Assembly: GCF_002778325.1 (NCBI RefSeq) | Contig: NZ_NESI01000002.1 | Coordinates: 186,001 to 250,000 of the forward strand | DNA: 64,000 nucleotides | Source of the DNA: Limnohabitans sp. B9-3 | GTDB taxonomy: Bacteria; Pseudomonadota; Gammaproteobacteria; Burkholderiales; Burkholderiaceae_C | Direction: 5' to 3' | Shown: in pieces, positions 38,489 to 51,173 of the stretch | Position numbering within the stretch: the first letter of the stretch is position 1 | Layout of the letters: each line of letters begins with the position of its first letter | The notes under the pieces: generated by a model | The model's database searches: none | What the model was told of the DNA's origin: nothing | Seen by the model: the letters and a program-made list of their open reading frames with translations, nothing else | Position numbers and translations under genes: made by a program

Positions 38489-39424
38489 TTGGCCCTTGCT
38501 TCGACCCCTCGGGCCAACACGCCTGATGCAACCATCGACACCTTCGTCGATGCGCTCTGGTTAGAAAACGGTTTGGCGGCCAACACCTTGGCCGCCTACC
38601 GTCGCGATTTGAACTTGCTGTCGGCGTGGCTTCAAGCACAACACACCTCAAACACCTCACTTTTGGCTGCCCAAGAGCTGGACTTACAGCAGTATTTTGC
38701 AGAGCGTCACGCCGAGACCAAAGCCACCAGCGCGAACCGCCGTTTGACCGTGTTCAAACGGTTTTACCGTTGGGCTTTGAGGGAGCGTTTGCTGGTCGCA
38801 GACCCGACCCTCAAGCTTCTGACTGCCAAGCAGCCCGTTCGTTCGCCCAAAACCATGACCGAAGTGCAAGTGGAGCGGCTTTTGACAGCCCCTGATATCA
38901 CCAGCCCCTTGGGGCAACGCGACCGAGCCATGTTGGAGTTGTTGTACGCCAGTGGTCTAAGGGTCAGCGAATTGGTGGGGCTCAAAACTTTGCATGTCAG
39001 CTTGAATGATGGCGTTTTGCGCATCATGGGTAAAGGTAGCAAAGAGCGCTTGGTGCCTTTTGGCGAAGTGGCGCATGAGTGGTTGCAGCGCTACTTGGCC
39101 CAAGGACGTCCCGCCTTATTGGGAGGACACCAAACCGAGGCTTTGTTTGTGACCTCAAGGGGGGCTCATGCGGGTGAGGCCATGACACGCGCCATGTTTT
39201 GGCAGCTGATCAAGCGCTACGCGCTCAAAGCAGGCATCCAGCAGTCCATTTCACCGCACACCTTGCGCCACGCCTTTGCGACGCATTTGCTCAACCACGG
39301 CGCCGATTTGCGTGCGGTGCAAATGCTGTTGGGGCATGCCGATATTTCCACCACCACGATTTACACCCACATTGCGCGTGAGCGTTTGAAATCGCTGCAT
39401 GCATCGCACCATCCACGCGGCTGA
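38489..39424 (+). CDS. xerD: Site-specific tyrosine recombinase XerD
   Basis: A 311-residue tyrosine recombinase that with XerC resolves chromosome dimers at dif, activated by FtsK. The N-terminal SAM-like DNA-binding domain (DTFVDALWLENGLAANTLAAYRRDL) precedes the catalytic domain with Arg in LYASGLRVSELVGL, the HTLRHAFATHLL box, LGHADIS and nucleophile Tyr292 in TTTIYTH. The start is TTG 38489, seven bases after the preceding stop; no better ATG is in frame near it. XerD rather than XerC is assigned by overall likeness. Confidence 0.92.
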   Translation: MALASTPRANTPDATIDTFVDALWLENGLAANTLAAYRRDLNLLSAWLQAQHTSNTSLLAAQELDLQQYFAERHAETKATSANRRLTVFKRFYRWALRERLLVADPTLKLLTAKQPVRSPKTMTEVQVERLLTAPDITSPLGQRDRAMLELLYASGLRVSELVGLKTLHVSLNDGVLRIMGKGSKERLVPFGEVAHEWLQRYLAQGRPALLGGHQTEALFVTSRGAHAGEAMTRAMFWQLIKRYALKAGIQQSISPHTLRHAFATHLLNHGADLRAVQMLLGHADISTTTIYTHIARERLKSLHASHHPRG

Positions 39425-39469
39425 GTCACGTCGGTCCTTTGCCTCATGTCCTCCAACGTGTTGGCTGCG

Positions 39470-40270
39470 TTAGGCCAGCAAGTACGCCAGTTCAAGGTCG
39501 GTGAAGCCCGCTTTTTTGCGTGCCGCGGTGTTAAAGGGCGGCCTGAGTTTCGGTGCGTCGTAGCGTTGCACGAGTTCTCCATACAGCGTCACGGCGTCGA
39601 GCCCGCGTTGCTCACACAGCCAGCGGTACCAGTGGTTGCCAATGGCCACGTGGCCCACTTCGTCGCGCAAGATCACGTCCAAAATTTCTACCGCTCGAAT
39701 GGCGGCGGGGCTGGCCACTTTGCGTAGTTTGTCTTGAATGAGCGGTGTCGCGTCTAACCCACGCGCTTCCAGCGTGCGCGGCACCAGCGCCATGCGGGCG
39801 AGCACATCGTCCGCTGTTTTTTCGCACATTTGCCACAGACCGTCGTGCGCGTCGAAGTCGCCGTATTGGTAGCCCAAGCTTTGCAGATGCGTGTGCAGCA
39901 AGTCAAAGTGCTGCGATTCTTCGAATGCAACCCGCAGCCAGTCGTCGTAGTAAGCCTCAGGCATGTCGTTGAAGCGCCAAACGGCGTCCAGCGCCAAGTT
40001 GATGGCATTGAATTCAATGTGACACACCGCATGGACCAACGCCGCCAAGCCTTCGGGGGTAAACGGTTTACGGAAGGGAACTTGCTTTGCGGGGATCAGT
40101 CGAGGGCGCTCTGGGCGACCAGGCAAGGTGTCTGTGGCAAGGGGCTCGGGTTGGGTGTGAACAGACAGCGTCAATGTGCGGTGCTGTTGCCACAGGGCTT
40201 GCACTGCCTGTACTTTTTCTTGTGGGTTGCTAATGCAAAGGGCGATGAGGGCGTGGGGGCGAAGTTGCAT
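39470..40270 (-). CDS. DUF455 ferritin-like protein
   Basis: A 266-residue protein with the DUF455 helical core: [17 protein letters not shown], then [14 protein letters not shown] and [16 protein letters not shown]. The Glu/His pairs (ExxH) resemble a ferritin-like di-iron centre. In some bacteria relatives hydroxylate or rearrange substrates; the role here is unknown. Start ATG 40270; the frame extends to 40384 over the promoter. A -10-like TACAAT (minus strand, 40283-40278) ends 7 nt before this ATG, so the mRNA may be leaderless. Confidence 0.82.
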   Translation of the reverse strand: MQLRPHALIALCISNPQEKVQAVQALWQQHRTLTLSVHTQPEPLATDTLPGRPERPRLIPAKQVPFRKPFTPEGLAALVHAVCHIEFNAINLALDAVWRFNDMPEAYYDDWLRVAFEESQHFDLLHTHLQSLGYQYGDFDAHDGLWQMCEKTADDVLARMALVPRTLEARGLDATPLIQDKLRKVASPAAIRAVEILDVILRDEVGHVAIGNHWYRWLCEQRGLDAVTLYGELVQRYDAPKLRPPFNTAARKKAGFTDLELAYLLA

Positions 40271-40273
40271 ACC

Positions 40274-40283
40274 TACAATTGTA
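40274..40283. promoter_or_regulatory. Palindromic bidirectional -10 element TACAATTGTA
   Basis: TACAATTGTA reads as TACAAT on both strands. On the minus strand it ends 7 nt before the DUF455 start; on the plus strand it lies 33 nt before the gamma-carbonic-anhydrase gene, which has AGGAG at 40302-40306. The two transcripts probably compete for polymerase. Confidence 0.45.
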
Positions 40284-40312
40284 AAAATTTCAAAACCACA
40301 CAGGAGACTTTC

Positions 40313-40837
40313 ATGGCCGTTTACCAACTCGATGTCCACACCCCCCAAATTGCGGATTCCGCATGGGTCGCAGACAGCGCCCAAGTGATGGGCGAGGTGG
40401 AGATGGCGGCGGACAGCAGCGTGTGGTTTTGCAGCGTCTTGCGCGGTGACTCAGCGAAGATCACCATCGGTGAAGGTACCAACGTGCAAGATGGCAGCGT
40501 GTTACATGCCGATGTGGGCATGCCGTTGACCTTGGGCAAGCATGTGACGGTGGGGCACATGGTCCAACTGCACGGCTGCACGGTGGGAGATGAGTCTCTT
40601 ATTGGCATCGGTGCCATCGTGCTGAACGGCGCGAAAATTGGTAAGAACTGTTTGGTCGGCGCGGGTTCCTTGGTCACTGAAGGCAAAGAGTTTCCCGATG
40701 GCTCCATGATTTTGGGCAGCCCCGCTAAGGTGGTGCGCCAACTCACCCCCGAACAAATTGAAGGTCTGCGCCGCAGCGCGCAGCACTATGTTGAAAACGC
40801 TCACCGCTTTAAAGCGGGTTTGAAAAAGATTGCTTGA
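40313..40837 (+). CDS. Gamma-carbonic-anhydrase-like hexapeptide protein
   Basis: A 174-residue left-handed beta-helix protein of the YrdA/PaaY/CaiE type. The metal-binding His residues are in the SVLHAD and [11 protein letters not shown] segments, the correct pattern for the gamma class. Real carbonic anhydrase activity is variable in this branch. ATG 40313 follows AGGAG at 40302-40306. The reading frame runs upstream to 39830 through the DUF455 gene, which is an artefact. It overlaps hslO by 1 nt. Confidence 0.9.
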   Translation: MAVYQLDVHTPQIADSAWVADSAQVMGEVEMAADSSVWFCSVLRGDSAKITIGEGTNVQDGSVLHADVGMPLTLGKHVTVGHMVQLHGCTVGDESLIGIGAIVLNGAKIGKNCLVGAGSLVTEGKEFPDGSMILGSPAKVVRQLTPEQIEGLRRSAQHYVENAHRFKAGLKKIA

Positions 40838-41811
40838 TGTCTGAATTGCACAAATTTCTGTTTGATGGTTTGCCCGTGCGCGGCATGTTGGTGCAGCTCA
40901 CCGACGTGTGGCAAGAGGTGCTGAAGCGCCGTGAGGCGAATGGGGACACGGGCGCTTACCCCGAACCTGTGCGTCATTTACTGGGTGAGATGACGGCGGC
41001 GGCGGTGTTGATGCAGTCCAACATCAAGTTCAACGGCGCATTGGTGATGCAGATTTTTGGCGATGGGCCACTCAAATTGGCCGTGGTCGAGGTGCAACCC
41101 AACCTGAGCTTACGTGCGACCGCCAAGGTGGTGGGTGACTTGGGCGATGCGAGCACTTTGCCTGAGATGGTGAACGTGAACAACGAAGGCCGCTGTGCCA
41201 TCACGCTGGATCCGCAAACCAAAATGCCGGGCCAGCAGCCCTACCAAGGCGTGGTGCCTTTGTTTGACGACCAGCGCAACAAGCTGAGCAAGTTCAGCGA
41301 CGTGCTGCAGCATTACATGCTGCAAAGCGAGCAACTCGACACCACCTTGGTGCTGGCCGCCAACGACACCACCGCGGCTGGTTTGCTAATTCAACGCTTG
41401 CCTATCAAGGGGCAAGGCAACTTGGCGGCCAAAGCCAGCATGGAAGACGAAGACGAAATTGGTCGCAACGAAGACTACAACCGCATCGCCATCTTGGCCG
41501 GCACATTAACGCCCGAAGAGTTGCTGACCTTGGATGCCGACACCATCTTGCGTCGCCTGTTTTGGGAAGAAACCTTGGTGCGCTTTGAACCGTTGACACC
41601 CAGTTTTGCCTGCTCGTGTAGCCGTGAACGCGTGAGCAACATGATCCGCGGCTTGGGCGCAGAAGAGGCCGAAAGCATCTTGGCCGAGCGTGGCGAGATT
41701 GAAGTGGGTTGTGACTTTTGCGGTCAGCAATACCGTTACGACCCTGTCGATGCGGCGCACATTTTTGCGCCACCCGTGCAGCAACCGCCTGCACCGACTT
41801 CGCTGCAGTAA
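40837..41811 (+). CDS. hslO: Redox-activated chaperone Hsp33
   Basis: A 324-residue cytoplasmic holdase switched on by oxidation and heat. The N-terminal substrate-binding domain is followed by the C-terminal zinc switch, CSCSRERV (CxC) and CDFCGQQY (CxxC), all four ligands present. ATG 40837 overlaps the stop of the preceding gene (TGATG); a TTG one codon earlier is also in frame. Its end faces the P-loop gene with 1 nt between stops. Confidence 0.96.
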   Translation: MSELHKFLFDGLPVRGMLVQLTDVWQEVLKRREANGDTGAYPEPVRHLLGEMTAAAVLMQSNIKFNGALVMQIFGDGPLKLAVVEVQPNLSLRATAKVVGDLGDASTLPEMVNVNNEGRCAITLDPQTKMPGQQPYQGVVPLFDDQRNKLSKFSDVLQHYMLQSEQLDTTLVLAANDTTAAGLLIQRLPIKGQGNLAAKASMEDEDEIGRNEDYNRIAILAGTLTPEELLTLDADTILRRLFWEETLVRFEPLTPSFACSCSRERVSNMIRGLGAEEAESILAERGEIEVGCDFCGQQYRYDPVDAAHIFAPPVQQPPAPTSLQ

Positions 41812-41812
41812 G

Positions 41813-42256
41813 TTATTTTTTCGCGAGCAACTGGCTAAACAGCTGGTGCTCGCAGTCTGCATCTGCGCAGTTTTCGCAGGCCCCCGTCCAGCGTACCGGT
41901 TGTGTTTGTCGCATGTGGGCCGCCAAGGCCTCGAAACCCATGGTCTGTGCGCGTAGCGCCGCCGCATACAGGCCGTTCGTGAAGCGTTCAGCACCTTGGC
42001 CATACACCACTTGAAATTGGGTTTGTTGAATCGCTAGAACTTGTCGCAGCACCTCATCAGTTCTGTGTTCGGTCACTGACGCCGCTGACGTCAAGTCAAG
42101 CCCACAGAGCAACACGATGTCGTTGGGGGCGAGCTGTTCGGGGGAGGGGGCGTCAACCACGACCCAGTTAATTTGCCGTGCTGTGAAATAGGCCGTGAAG
42201 GCGAGTGCGAGCTGTGTTTTGCCCGTTTGAGGCGCGCCAAGGATGGCGATGCGCAT
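41813..42256 (-). CDS. Small P-loop NTPase-like protein with Cys-rich tail (function unknown)
   Basis: A 147-residue protein that starts MRIAILGAPQTGKTQLALAF, a Walker A motif (GxxxxGKT) at residues 7-14, then NWVVVDAPSP and a hydrophobic DIVLLCGLDL strand that could be Walker B-like. The C-terminus has CENCADADCEH, four metal-type ligands within eleven residues. I do not recognise a named family. It lies between hslO (convergent) and ftsB, 4 nt after the latter, so it is probably read with eno and ftsB. Confidence 0.7.
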   Translation of the reverse strand: MRIAILGAPQTGKTQLALAFTAYFTARQINWVVVDAPSPEQLAPNDIVLLCGLDLTSAASVTEHRTDEVLRQVLAIQQTQFQVVYGQGAERFTNGLYAAALRAQTMGFEALAAHMRQTQPVRWTGACENCADADCEHQLFSQLLAKK

Positions 42257-42260
42257 GCGT

Positions 42261-42536
42261 TCAGCGTGCGATTTGCACGAAAATTTCGTTCGGCTTGACC
42301 ATGCCGATTTCAGAACGTGCGCGCTCTTCGACCATTTCCAGTCCGTCTTTCAAATCATGAAGTTCGGCGCTTAGTCGGTCGTTGGCCAAACGTGATGCCG
42401 CATTTTGTTGCTTTTGGTCTTTGAGCACTTGGCGCAAGCGCATCACGTCGGGAACACTGCCGCGACCCAGCCAGAGTTGGCCTTGCAGCATGAGCAGCAA
42501 GGCCAACAAAACCAAGTGGAGAGGGCGCAGCAGCAT
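42261..42536 (-). CDS. ftsB: Cell division protein FtsB
   Basis: A 91-residue bitopic protein: membrane helix at about 5-23, then a coiled coil (RLRQVLKDQKQQNAASRLANDRLSAEL) and a C-terminal EERARSEIGMVKPNEIFVQI, typical of DivIC/FtsB. It bridges FtsL and FtsQ in the divisome. It lies 9 nt after eno, the usual place in beta- and gammaproteobacteria. Identification is by length, topology, the C-terminal motif and context. Confidence 0.92.
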   Translation of the reverse strand: MLLRPLHLVLLALLLMLQGQLWLGRGSVPDVMRLRQVLKDQKQQNAASRLANDRLSAELHDLKDGLEMVEERARSEIGMVKPNEIFVQIAR

Positions 42537-42545
42537 GAGCCAGGC

Positions 42546-43844
<1,299 letters not shown>

Positions 43845-43887
43845 TCAAGTTTTTAAAAAGGGTTGGAGGCTGTGTGCTTGGCGCACC

Positions 43888-44745
43888 TCAGGCTTCAAAA
43901 TTGTTTTCTAAGAAGGGGCGTTTTTTGGTCACAGCATCGAGCTCGACCAAGGTTTCTAACAACGCTTTCATCTTGCCCAAAGGCACGGCGTTGGGGCCAT
44001 CCGACCAAGCGTCTGCGGGGCGGGGGTGGGTTTCCATGAACAAGCCCGACACACCTGCGGCCACACCAGCACGGGCCAAAACGGGAACCATCTCGCGGGC
44101 GCCACCACTGACCGTGCCTTGACCGCCTGGTTTTTGCACAGAGTGGGTCACGTCAAACACCACGGGGGCGCCAGATTTGCGCATTTCGGCCAAGCTGGTC
44201 ATGTCAGCCACGAGGTTGTTGTAGCCAAAGCTCACGCCACGTTCGCAGGCCAAAAAGTTGTCTTCGGGCAAGCCAGCTTCGCGTGCGGCGTCGCGTGCTT
44301 TGTCGATGACGTTTTTCATGTCCCAAGGGGCCAAAAACTGGCCCTTCTTGATGTTCACAGGTTTGCCCGATTGCGCCACGGCGCGGATGAAGTCGGTTTG
44401 GCGGCACAAGAAGGCAGGGGTTTGCAGCACGTCGACCACGCTGGCCACGGTGGCGACTTGCGAGGCTTCATGTACATCGGTGAGGATGGGCAAATGCAGT
44501 TGTCGGCGCACTTCGTCAAGAATCTTCAAGCCTGCATCGATACCCACACCGCGTTGGGTGCTGCCCGACGAACGGTTGGCTTTGTCGAACGAGCCTTTGT
44601 AGATCAAAGGGATACCCAAGCCAGAGCAGATTTCCTTGAGCTGGCCTGCCACGTCCATCGACATTTCCAAACCTTCGATCGAGCAAGTGCCTGCGATCAA
44701 AAAGAAGCGTTGGTCCAGACCGACGTCAAATCCGCAAAGTTTCAT
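43888..44745 (-). CDS. kdsA: 3-deoxy-8-phosphooctulonate (KDO 8-P) synthase
   Basis: A 285-residue TIM-barrel enzyme joining arabinose 5-phosphate and phosphoenolpyruvate to KDO 8-phosphate for the lipopolysaccharide core. The N-terminus reads [20 protein letters not shown], with GTC in place of the more common [15 protein letters not shown], the LTDVHE strand and the FDVTHSVQ segment match the family. The metal-dependent or independent subtype is not resolved here. It is 21 nt after pyrG, the conserved order. Confidence 0.96.
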   Translation of the reverse strand: MKLCGFDVGLDQRFFLIAGTCSIEGLEMSMDVAGQLKEICSGLGIPLIYKGSFDKANRSSGSTQRGVGIDAGLKILDEVRRQLHLPILTDVHEASQVATVASVVDVLQTPAFLCRQTDFIRAVAQSGKPVNIKKGQFLAPWDMKNVIDKARDAAREAGLPEDNFLACERGVSFGYNNLVADMTSLAEMRKSGAPVVFDVTHSVQKPGGQGTVSGGAREMVPVLARAGVAAGVSGLFMETHPRPADAWSDGPNAVPLGKMKALLETLVELDAVTKKRPFLENNFEA

Positions 44746-44766
44746 GGGTGTCCTGTGAACAGAAAA

Positions 44767-47706
<2,940 letters not shown>

Positions 47707-47791
47707 TCCCCCTTCATGGCGGTAATGTCAGAGGGCAACTTGGCCAACAAGAGCTCATTCAATTTTCAACATTCTTTTCATTCAATTCACC

Positions 47792-48241
47792 ATGAAACTC
47801 GACGTCAAAATTCTTGATCCCCGCATGGCAGAGCATTTGCCGCAATACGCCACGCCCGGTAGTGCGGGTCTAGATTTGCGCGCTTGCCTAGACGCCCCCA
47901 TCACGCTGGAACCCAACGCATGGCAATTGGTGCCCACAGGCATCGCCATTCACTTGGCCGACCCCGCTTATGCTGCACTGATCTTGCCGCGCTCAGGTTT
48001 GGGTCACAAACACGGCATCGTGTTGGGCAACTTGGTGGGATTAATTGACAGCGATTACCAAGGCCAATTGATGGTGAGCGCTTGGAACCGCAGCACAGTG
48101 GCTTTCACCCTAGAGCCCATGGAGCGTTTGGCACAACTGGTGATCGTGCCCGTGGTGCAAGCGCAATTCAATGTGGTGAATGAGTTTGCCGCCGCCAGTG
48201 AGCGCGGCGAGGGCGGTTACGGCTCCACAGGGAAAAAGTAA
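47792..48241 (+). CDS. dut: Deoxyuridine 5'-triphosphate nucleotidohydrolase
   Basis: A 149-residue trimeric dUTPase that hydrolyses dUTP to dUMP, keeping uracil out of DNA and supplying thymidylate synthesis. All five motifs are seen: [46 protein letters not shown] and the C-terminal [11 protein letters not shown]. The stop is 1 nt from that of the convergent SlyD-like gene. Confidence 0.97.
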   Translation: MKLDVKILDPRMAEHLPQYATPGSAGLDLRACLDAPITLEPNAWQLVPTGIAIHLADPAYAALILPRSGLGHKHGIVLGNLVGLIDSDYQGQLMVSAWNRSTVAFTLEPMERLAQLVIVPVVQAQFNVVNEFAAASERGEGGYGSTGKK

Positions 48242-48242
48242 G

Positions 48243-48767
48243 TCAGTGCAACAAGCCTCCGCCTGGGGCTTGGGGTTCGATTTTGAAAAAACCGGTGCCC
48301 ATGGTGCCGCGTTCTTGCTCTTCTTGCGTGGCTTCGCGCACCGAGGCCACGGTTAAGTGAATGCGAATGGCAATGCCTGCCAGCGGATGGTTGCCGTCTA
48401 GCACCACATGCTCGGGGTAGAGGTCGGTCACGGTGTAGAGCAAGTCTTGTGGCGCATCAGGATTGCAGCCCTCGGGCAGGGCGTGTCCCTCGACCGTGTG
48501 GCCTTCTTCCAGCTCTTTCGGGAAGCGTGATCGTGCTTCCAAGAACACCAAGTTTTCGTCGTAGTCGCCAAAGGCTTCTTCGGGTTCGAGGTGCAGGTCA
48601 ATCTGTGCGCCCACGCTGTGGCCTTGCAGGGCTTCTTCGATTTTTTGCAGCAAGTCATCCCCGCCGAGCAAGAACTCGATGGGCTCGTCGAGTTCGTCGA
48701 GCACCTCGCCCAAGGTGTCTTTCAAGGTCCAGGTCAGGCCGACCACGCAGTGTTGGGTAATTTCCAT
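48243..48767 (-). CDS. SlyD-like FKBP-type peptidyl-prolyl isomerase
   Basis: A 174-residue protein with a split FKBP fold (VVGLTWTLKDTLGEVLDELDEPIEFLLGGDDLLQKIEEALQG, then the inserted chaperone flap LEPEEAFGDYDENLVF, and NHPLAGIAIRIHLTV). It lacks the His-rich metal tail of E. coli SlyD, so it is closer to the SlpA/FkpB-like cytoplasmic branch. ATG 48767 on the minus strand; the frame extends to 48848 into the divergent gene. The starts of the two genes are only 19 nt apart. Confidence 0.9.
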   Translation of the reverse strand: MEITQHCVVGLTWTLKDTLGEVLDELDEPIEFLLGGDDLLQKIEEALQGHSVGAQIDLHLEPEEAFGDYDENLVFLEARSRFPKELEEGHTVEGHALPEGCNPDAPQDLLYTVTDLYPEHVVLDGNHPLAGIAIRIHLTVASVREATQEEQERGTMGTGFFKIEPQAPGGGLLH

Positions 48768-48786
48768 AGGGCAAAATTGTCGCACG
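48768..48786. promoter_or_regulatory. 19-nt divergent start region between the SlyD-like gene and the JmjC-type oxygenase gene
   Basis: On the minus strand TGC-GACAAT ends 8 nt before ATG 48767. On the plus strand CAAAAT (48772-48777) ends 9 nt before ATG 48787. The two -10-like hexamers overlap in CAAAATTGTC, and neither gene has a ribosome-binding site. Both could be leaderless. Confidence 0.35.
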
Positions 48787-49932
48787 ATGCATGTGAACAA
48801 ACCCCTGACCCTACTTGGCGGCATCAGCCCCGCCGAATTTATGACCACCTATTGGCAGCGCAAACCTTTGCTGGTGCGCCAAGCCATTCCTGAATTCACG
48901 GCCTTGCTGAGCCGCCCCGAGTTGTTTGACTTGGCGGGGCAGCCTGAGGTGGAGTCGCGCTTAGTTGTCGGCGACAACGCCGGTCAGCGCGCTTGGGACA
49001 TGCAGCGTGGGCCGTTCAAGCGCCGCGCCATTCCCAAACTCACGGAGCGTGATTGGACTTTGCTCGTGCAAGGCGTGGATCTGCACGATGACCGCGTGGC
49101 TGCGCTGATGCAGCAATTTCGCTTTGTGCCGGATGCCCGCTTGGATGACGTGATGATCAGTTACGCCAGCGACGGTGGCGGCGTTGGCCCGCACTTTGAC
49201 AGTTATGACGTATTTTTGTTGCAAGCCCATGGACAGCGTCGGTGGCGCATCGGGCGTCAAAAAGATCTCTCCTTGGTGCCCGACGTGCCATTGAAAATTT
49301 TGGCGAACTTCAAGCCAGAGCAAGAATGGGTGCTCAACCCCGGCGATATGTTGTATCTGCCACCGCGTTACGCCCACGACGGCGTAGCCCTGGGTGAGTG
49401 CATGACGTATTCCGTGGGTTTCAGAGCACCCCAAATGGGAGATTTGGCCCGAGAACTGCTGGTTCGTGTGAGCGAAGAGGCTGAAGATGCCGTTGGTCAC
49501 GAACTTTACAAAGACGCCGATCAAGCGGCGGTGACCAAACCTGCTGCCATTCCGGAGGGCTTGGTTGACTTCGCCAAATCTGCTTTGCAGCGTGCTGTGA
49601 ATGACCCGTTGGCACTGCCTCGTGCCTTGGGTGAGTTCTTGACGGAGCCTAAAGCTAACGTATGGTTTGAAGCGGGTTTGCCGCCTAAAAAGCTCAAAAC
49701 AGTGCATTTAGACCGACGAAGCCGCATGATGTATGACAGTCACCATATTTTCTTAAATGGGGAAAGCTGGCGCGCCGCAGGCAAAGATGCCACCTTGATG
49801 CGCAAATTGGCGGATGAACGTGCCTTGGACGAGTCGTCAATTGCCACAGCCAGCCCCGAGGCCTTGTCGTTGCTCAATGACTGGTGCGACGATGGGTGGC
49901 TGCATGCGAATGTCCAAAAGCCCCCAAGATGA
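48787..49932 (+). CDS. JmjC/cupin-4 ribosomal oxygenase (RoxA/YcfD-like)
   Basis: A 381-residue Fe(II)/2-oxoglutarate oxygenase. The iron site is GPHFDSYDVFLLQ (HxD) with a distal His in LPPRYAHDG, followed by a C-terminal dimerisation/winged-helix region. E. coli YcfD hydroxylates Arg81 of ribosomal protein L16; that target is inferred here from the family. ATG 48787; the frame extends to 48679 over the divergent gene. Length is close to YcfD (373). Confidence 0.88.
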   Translation: MHVNKPLTLLGGISPAEFMTTYWQRKPLLVRQAIPEFTALLSRPELFDLAGQPEVESRLVVGDNAGQRAWDMQRGPFKRRAIPKLTERDWTLLVQGVDLHDDRVAALMQQFRFVPDARLDDVMISYASDGGGVGPHFDSYDVFLLQAHGQRRWRIGRQKDLSLVPDVPLKILANFKPEQEWVLNPGDMLYLPPRYAHDGVALGECMTYSVGFRAPQMGDLARELLVRVSEEAEDAVGHELYKDADQAAVTKPAAIPEGLVDFAKSALQRAVNDPLALPRALGEFLTEPKANVWFEAGLPPKKLKTVHLDRRSRMMYDSHHIFLNGESWRAAGKDATLMRKLADERALDESSIATASPEALSLLNDWCDDGWLHANVQKPPR

Positions 49933-49974
49933 CACGAGCCTGACGTGCCGGGTGCGGCAGATCGGGAATTACCC

Positions 49975-50086
49975 TATAATTTAAGGCTGAGTTAGAAGGT
50001 CTCGAGGTCATCGGCTCGGTCATAGTGAAAGCTATGGCAATTTTCGAAAATTGTTTTATCCCCTCCCTCCTTTAAGGAAAATTGAC
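49975..50086 (+). promoter_or_regulatory. Promoter -10 and folded leader of the small lipoprotein gene
   Basis: A perfect TATAAT at 49975-49980 begins a ~100-nt leader. It contains CATAG/CTATG at about 50020-50036 and a perfect 16-nt palindrome CAATTTTCGAAAATTG at 50038-50053 followed by TTTTATC, which looks like a weak attenuator. AAGGA at 50074-50078 is the ribosome-binding site. Confidence 0.5.
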
Positions 50087-50281
50087 ATGAAAAAATCGCT
50101 CCTGTTGGCGACTCTTTTGGCTGCTGCTGCTCTCGTCGCTTGCGGTAAAAAAGAAGCTCCTGCTGTTGAAGCCGCTCCTGCTGCGCCAGCCGCTGCACCT
50201 GCTGCTGACGCTTCGGCACCTGCTGCTGACGCATCTGCCGCCGCTCCTGCTGCACCTGCTTCTGAAGCCGCCAGCAAGTAA
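50087..50281 (+). CDS. Small Ala/Pro-rich lipoprotein
   Basis: A 64-residue predicted lipoprotein: MKKSLLLATLLAAAALVACGKKE, with lipobox LVAC giving Cys19 as the first mature residue, then a low-complexity tail of Ala, Pro, Asp and Ser with an internal repeat of the ADASAPA/ADASAAA kind. Short lipoproteins of this type are frequent in Comamonadaceae and have no known function. ATG 50087 with AAGGA at -9 fits. It has its own promoter and a strong terminator, so it is probably an abundant monocistronic mRNA. Confidence 0.8.
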   Translation: MKKSLLLATLLAAAALVACGKKEAPAVEAAPAAPAAAPAADASAPAADASAAAPAAPASEAASK

Positions 50282-50300
50282 TTCGTCTTCGGATGAATCC

Positions 50301-50328
50301 AAAAAGCCACCCTCGGGTGGCTTTTTTC
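50301..50328 (+). terminator. Strong intrinsic terminator after the lipoprotein gene
   Basis: AAAAAGCCACC pairs with GGTGGCTTTTT across a short loop (50301-50326), followed by more T. On the minus strand the tail is also T-rich, so it could serve the convergent metallo-beta-lactamase gene. Confidence 0.85.
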
Positions 50329-50361
50329 ATGGGCGCTTGACGGCCTAAAAGGTCAAGATAC

Positions 50362-51147
50362 TCAAACGTGAATCCATTCATTCGCGCCGTTTGGCTCTGC
50401 CACATCAATCTCTAGTGGGTTGCATCCCATCGCTTCCGACAAGCAGGCACGGGCCAGTTCTGGCGTGTTGTTGCGCTCGCTCAGGTGGGCGGCAAGGACA
50501 TGGATGAGCGCATCGTGTTTGACTTGGCGCAGCAAATCAGCGGCAGCGTGGTTGGCCAAATGCCCCCATGCACCGCCTATGCGTTGTTTGAGAAAGCTGG
50601 GGTAGCTAGAGCGCTGAAGCATCTCGGGGTCATGGTTACTCTCAAGCAACAGTGCGTGACAACCTTGCAAGGCACTCACCACATGGGGTGTGATGTGCCC
50701 CAAATCAGTCACGATGCCCAACTGACGGTCGCCATCGGTGCAACGCAACTGCAAGGGCTCGCGTGCGTCATGCGGCACGGTGAAGGGGGAAATTAGCAGG
50801 TCCCCGCAGGGCAGCGTTTGTCCATCTCGCACTTCTCGAACCCAAGTTCGCAGCGGTTCCCAGTGGGGGTCTTGGACGGCCAGCCAAGTGCCTCGGCTCA
50901 TCCAAATGGGGGTGTTGTGGCGTTGAACTAGGCTGCGTGCACAGCCAATGTGGTCGCCATGCTCATGGGTGATGAAGATGGCATCGAGCGCTTCTGCCTG
51001 TGTGCCCGCTTCATCAAGCCGTGCTTCTAAATCGCGCAGCCGCAGACCGCAATCAATCAGCAAGCGAGTGGTATGCGTGCCACTCTTAGCCTCAACCAAG
51101 GTGGCATTGCCTGAGCTGCCGCTGCCCAGGCTTTTAAAGCGCAGCAT
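50362..51147 (-). CDS. Metallo-beta-lactamase-fold hydrolase (YycJ/WalJ-like)
   Basis: A 261-residue protein with the metal motif THEHGDH, ligands His61, His63, Asp65, His66, and further conserved His (TVPHDARE; DLGHIT; ESNHD; LSERNN). The N-terminus FKSLGSGSSGNATLVEA is typical of the YycJ branch, which are likely nucleases acting in DNA repair; the function here is inferred. ATG 51147, 26 nt after bamC. Confidence 0.88.
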   Translation of the reverse strand: MLRFKSLGSGSSGNATLVEAKSGTHTTRLLIDCGLRLRDLEARLDEAGTQAEALDAIFITHEHGDHIGCARSLVQRHNTPIWMSRGTWLAVQDPHWEPLRTWVREVRDGQTLPCGDLLISPFTVPHDAREPLQLRCTDGDRQLGIVTDLGHITPHVVSALQGCHALLLESNHDPEMLQRSSYPSFLKQRIGGAWGHLANHAAADLLRQVKHDALIHVLAAHLSERNNTPELARACLSEAMGCNPLEIDVAEPNGANEWIHV

Positions 51148-51173
51148 GACGCAGGGTCATCTGAGCAGTCGGC

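Noticed and set aside
38489..39424. Phage or integron integrase
   Set aside because: The sequence is housekeeping XerD in length and motif, with no attachment site, cassette or mobile genes near it.
39830..40312. N-terminal extension of the gamma-carbonic-anhydrase frame
   Set aside because: It runs antisense through DUF455, carries no conserved residues, and ATG 40313 has a good ribosome-binding site.
50038..50053. Insertion-site or phage attachment palindrome
   Set aside because: No duplicate copy, integrase or flanking repeat is present; it lies inside an mRNA leader.
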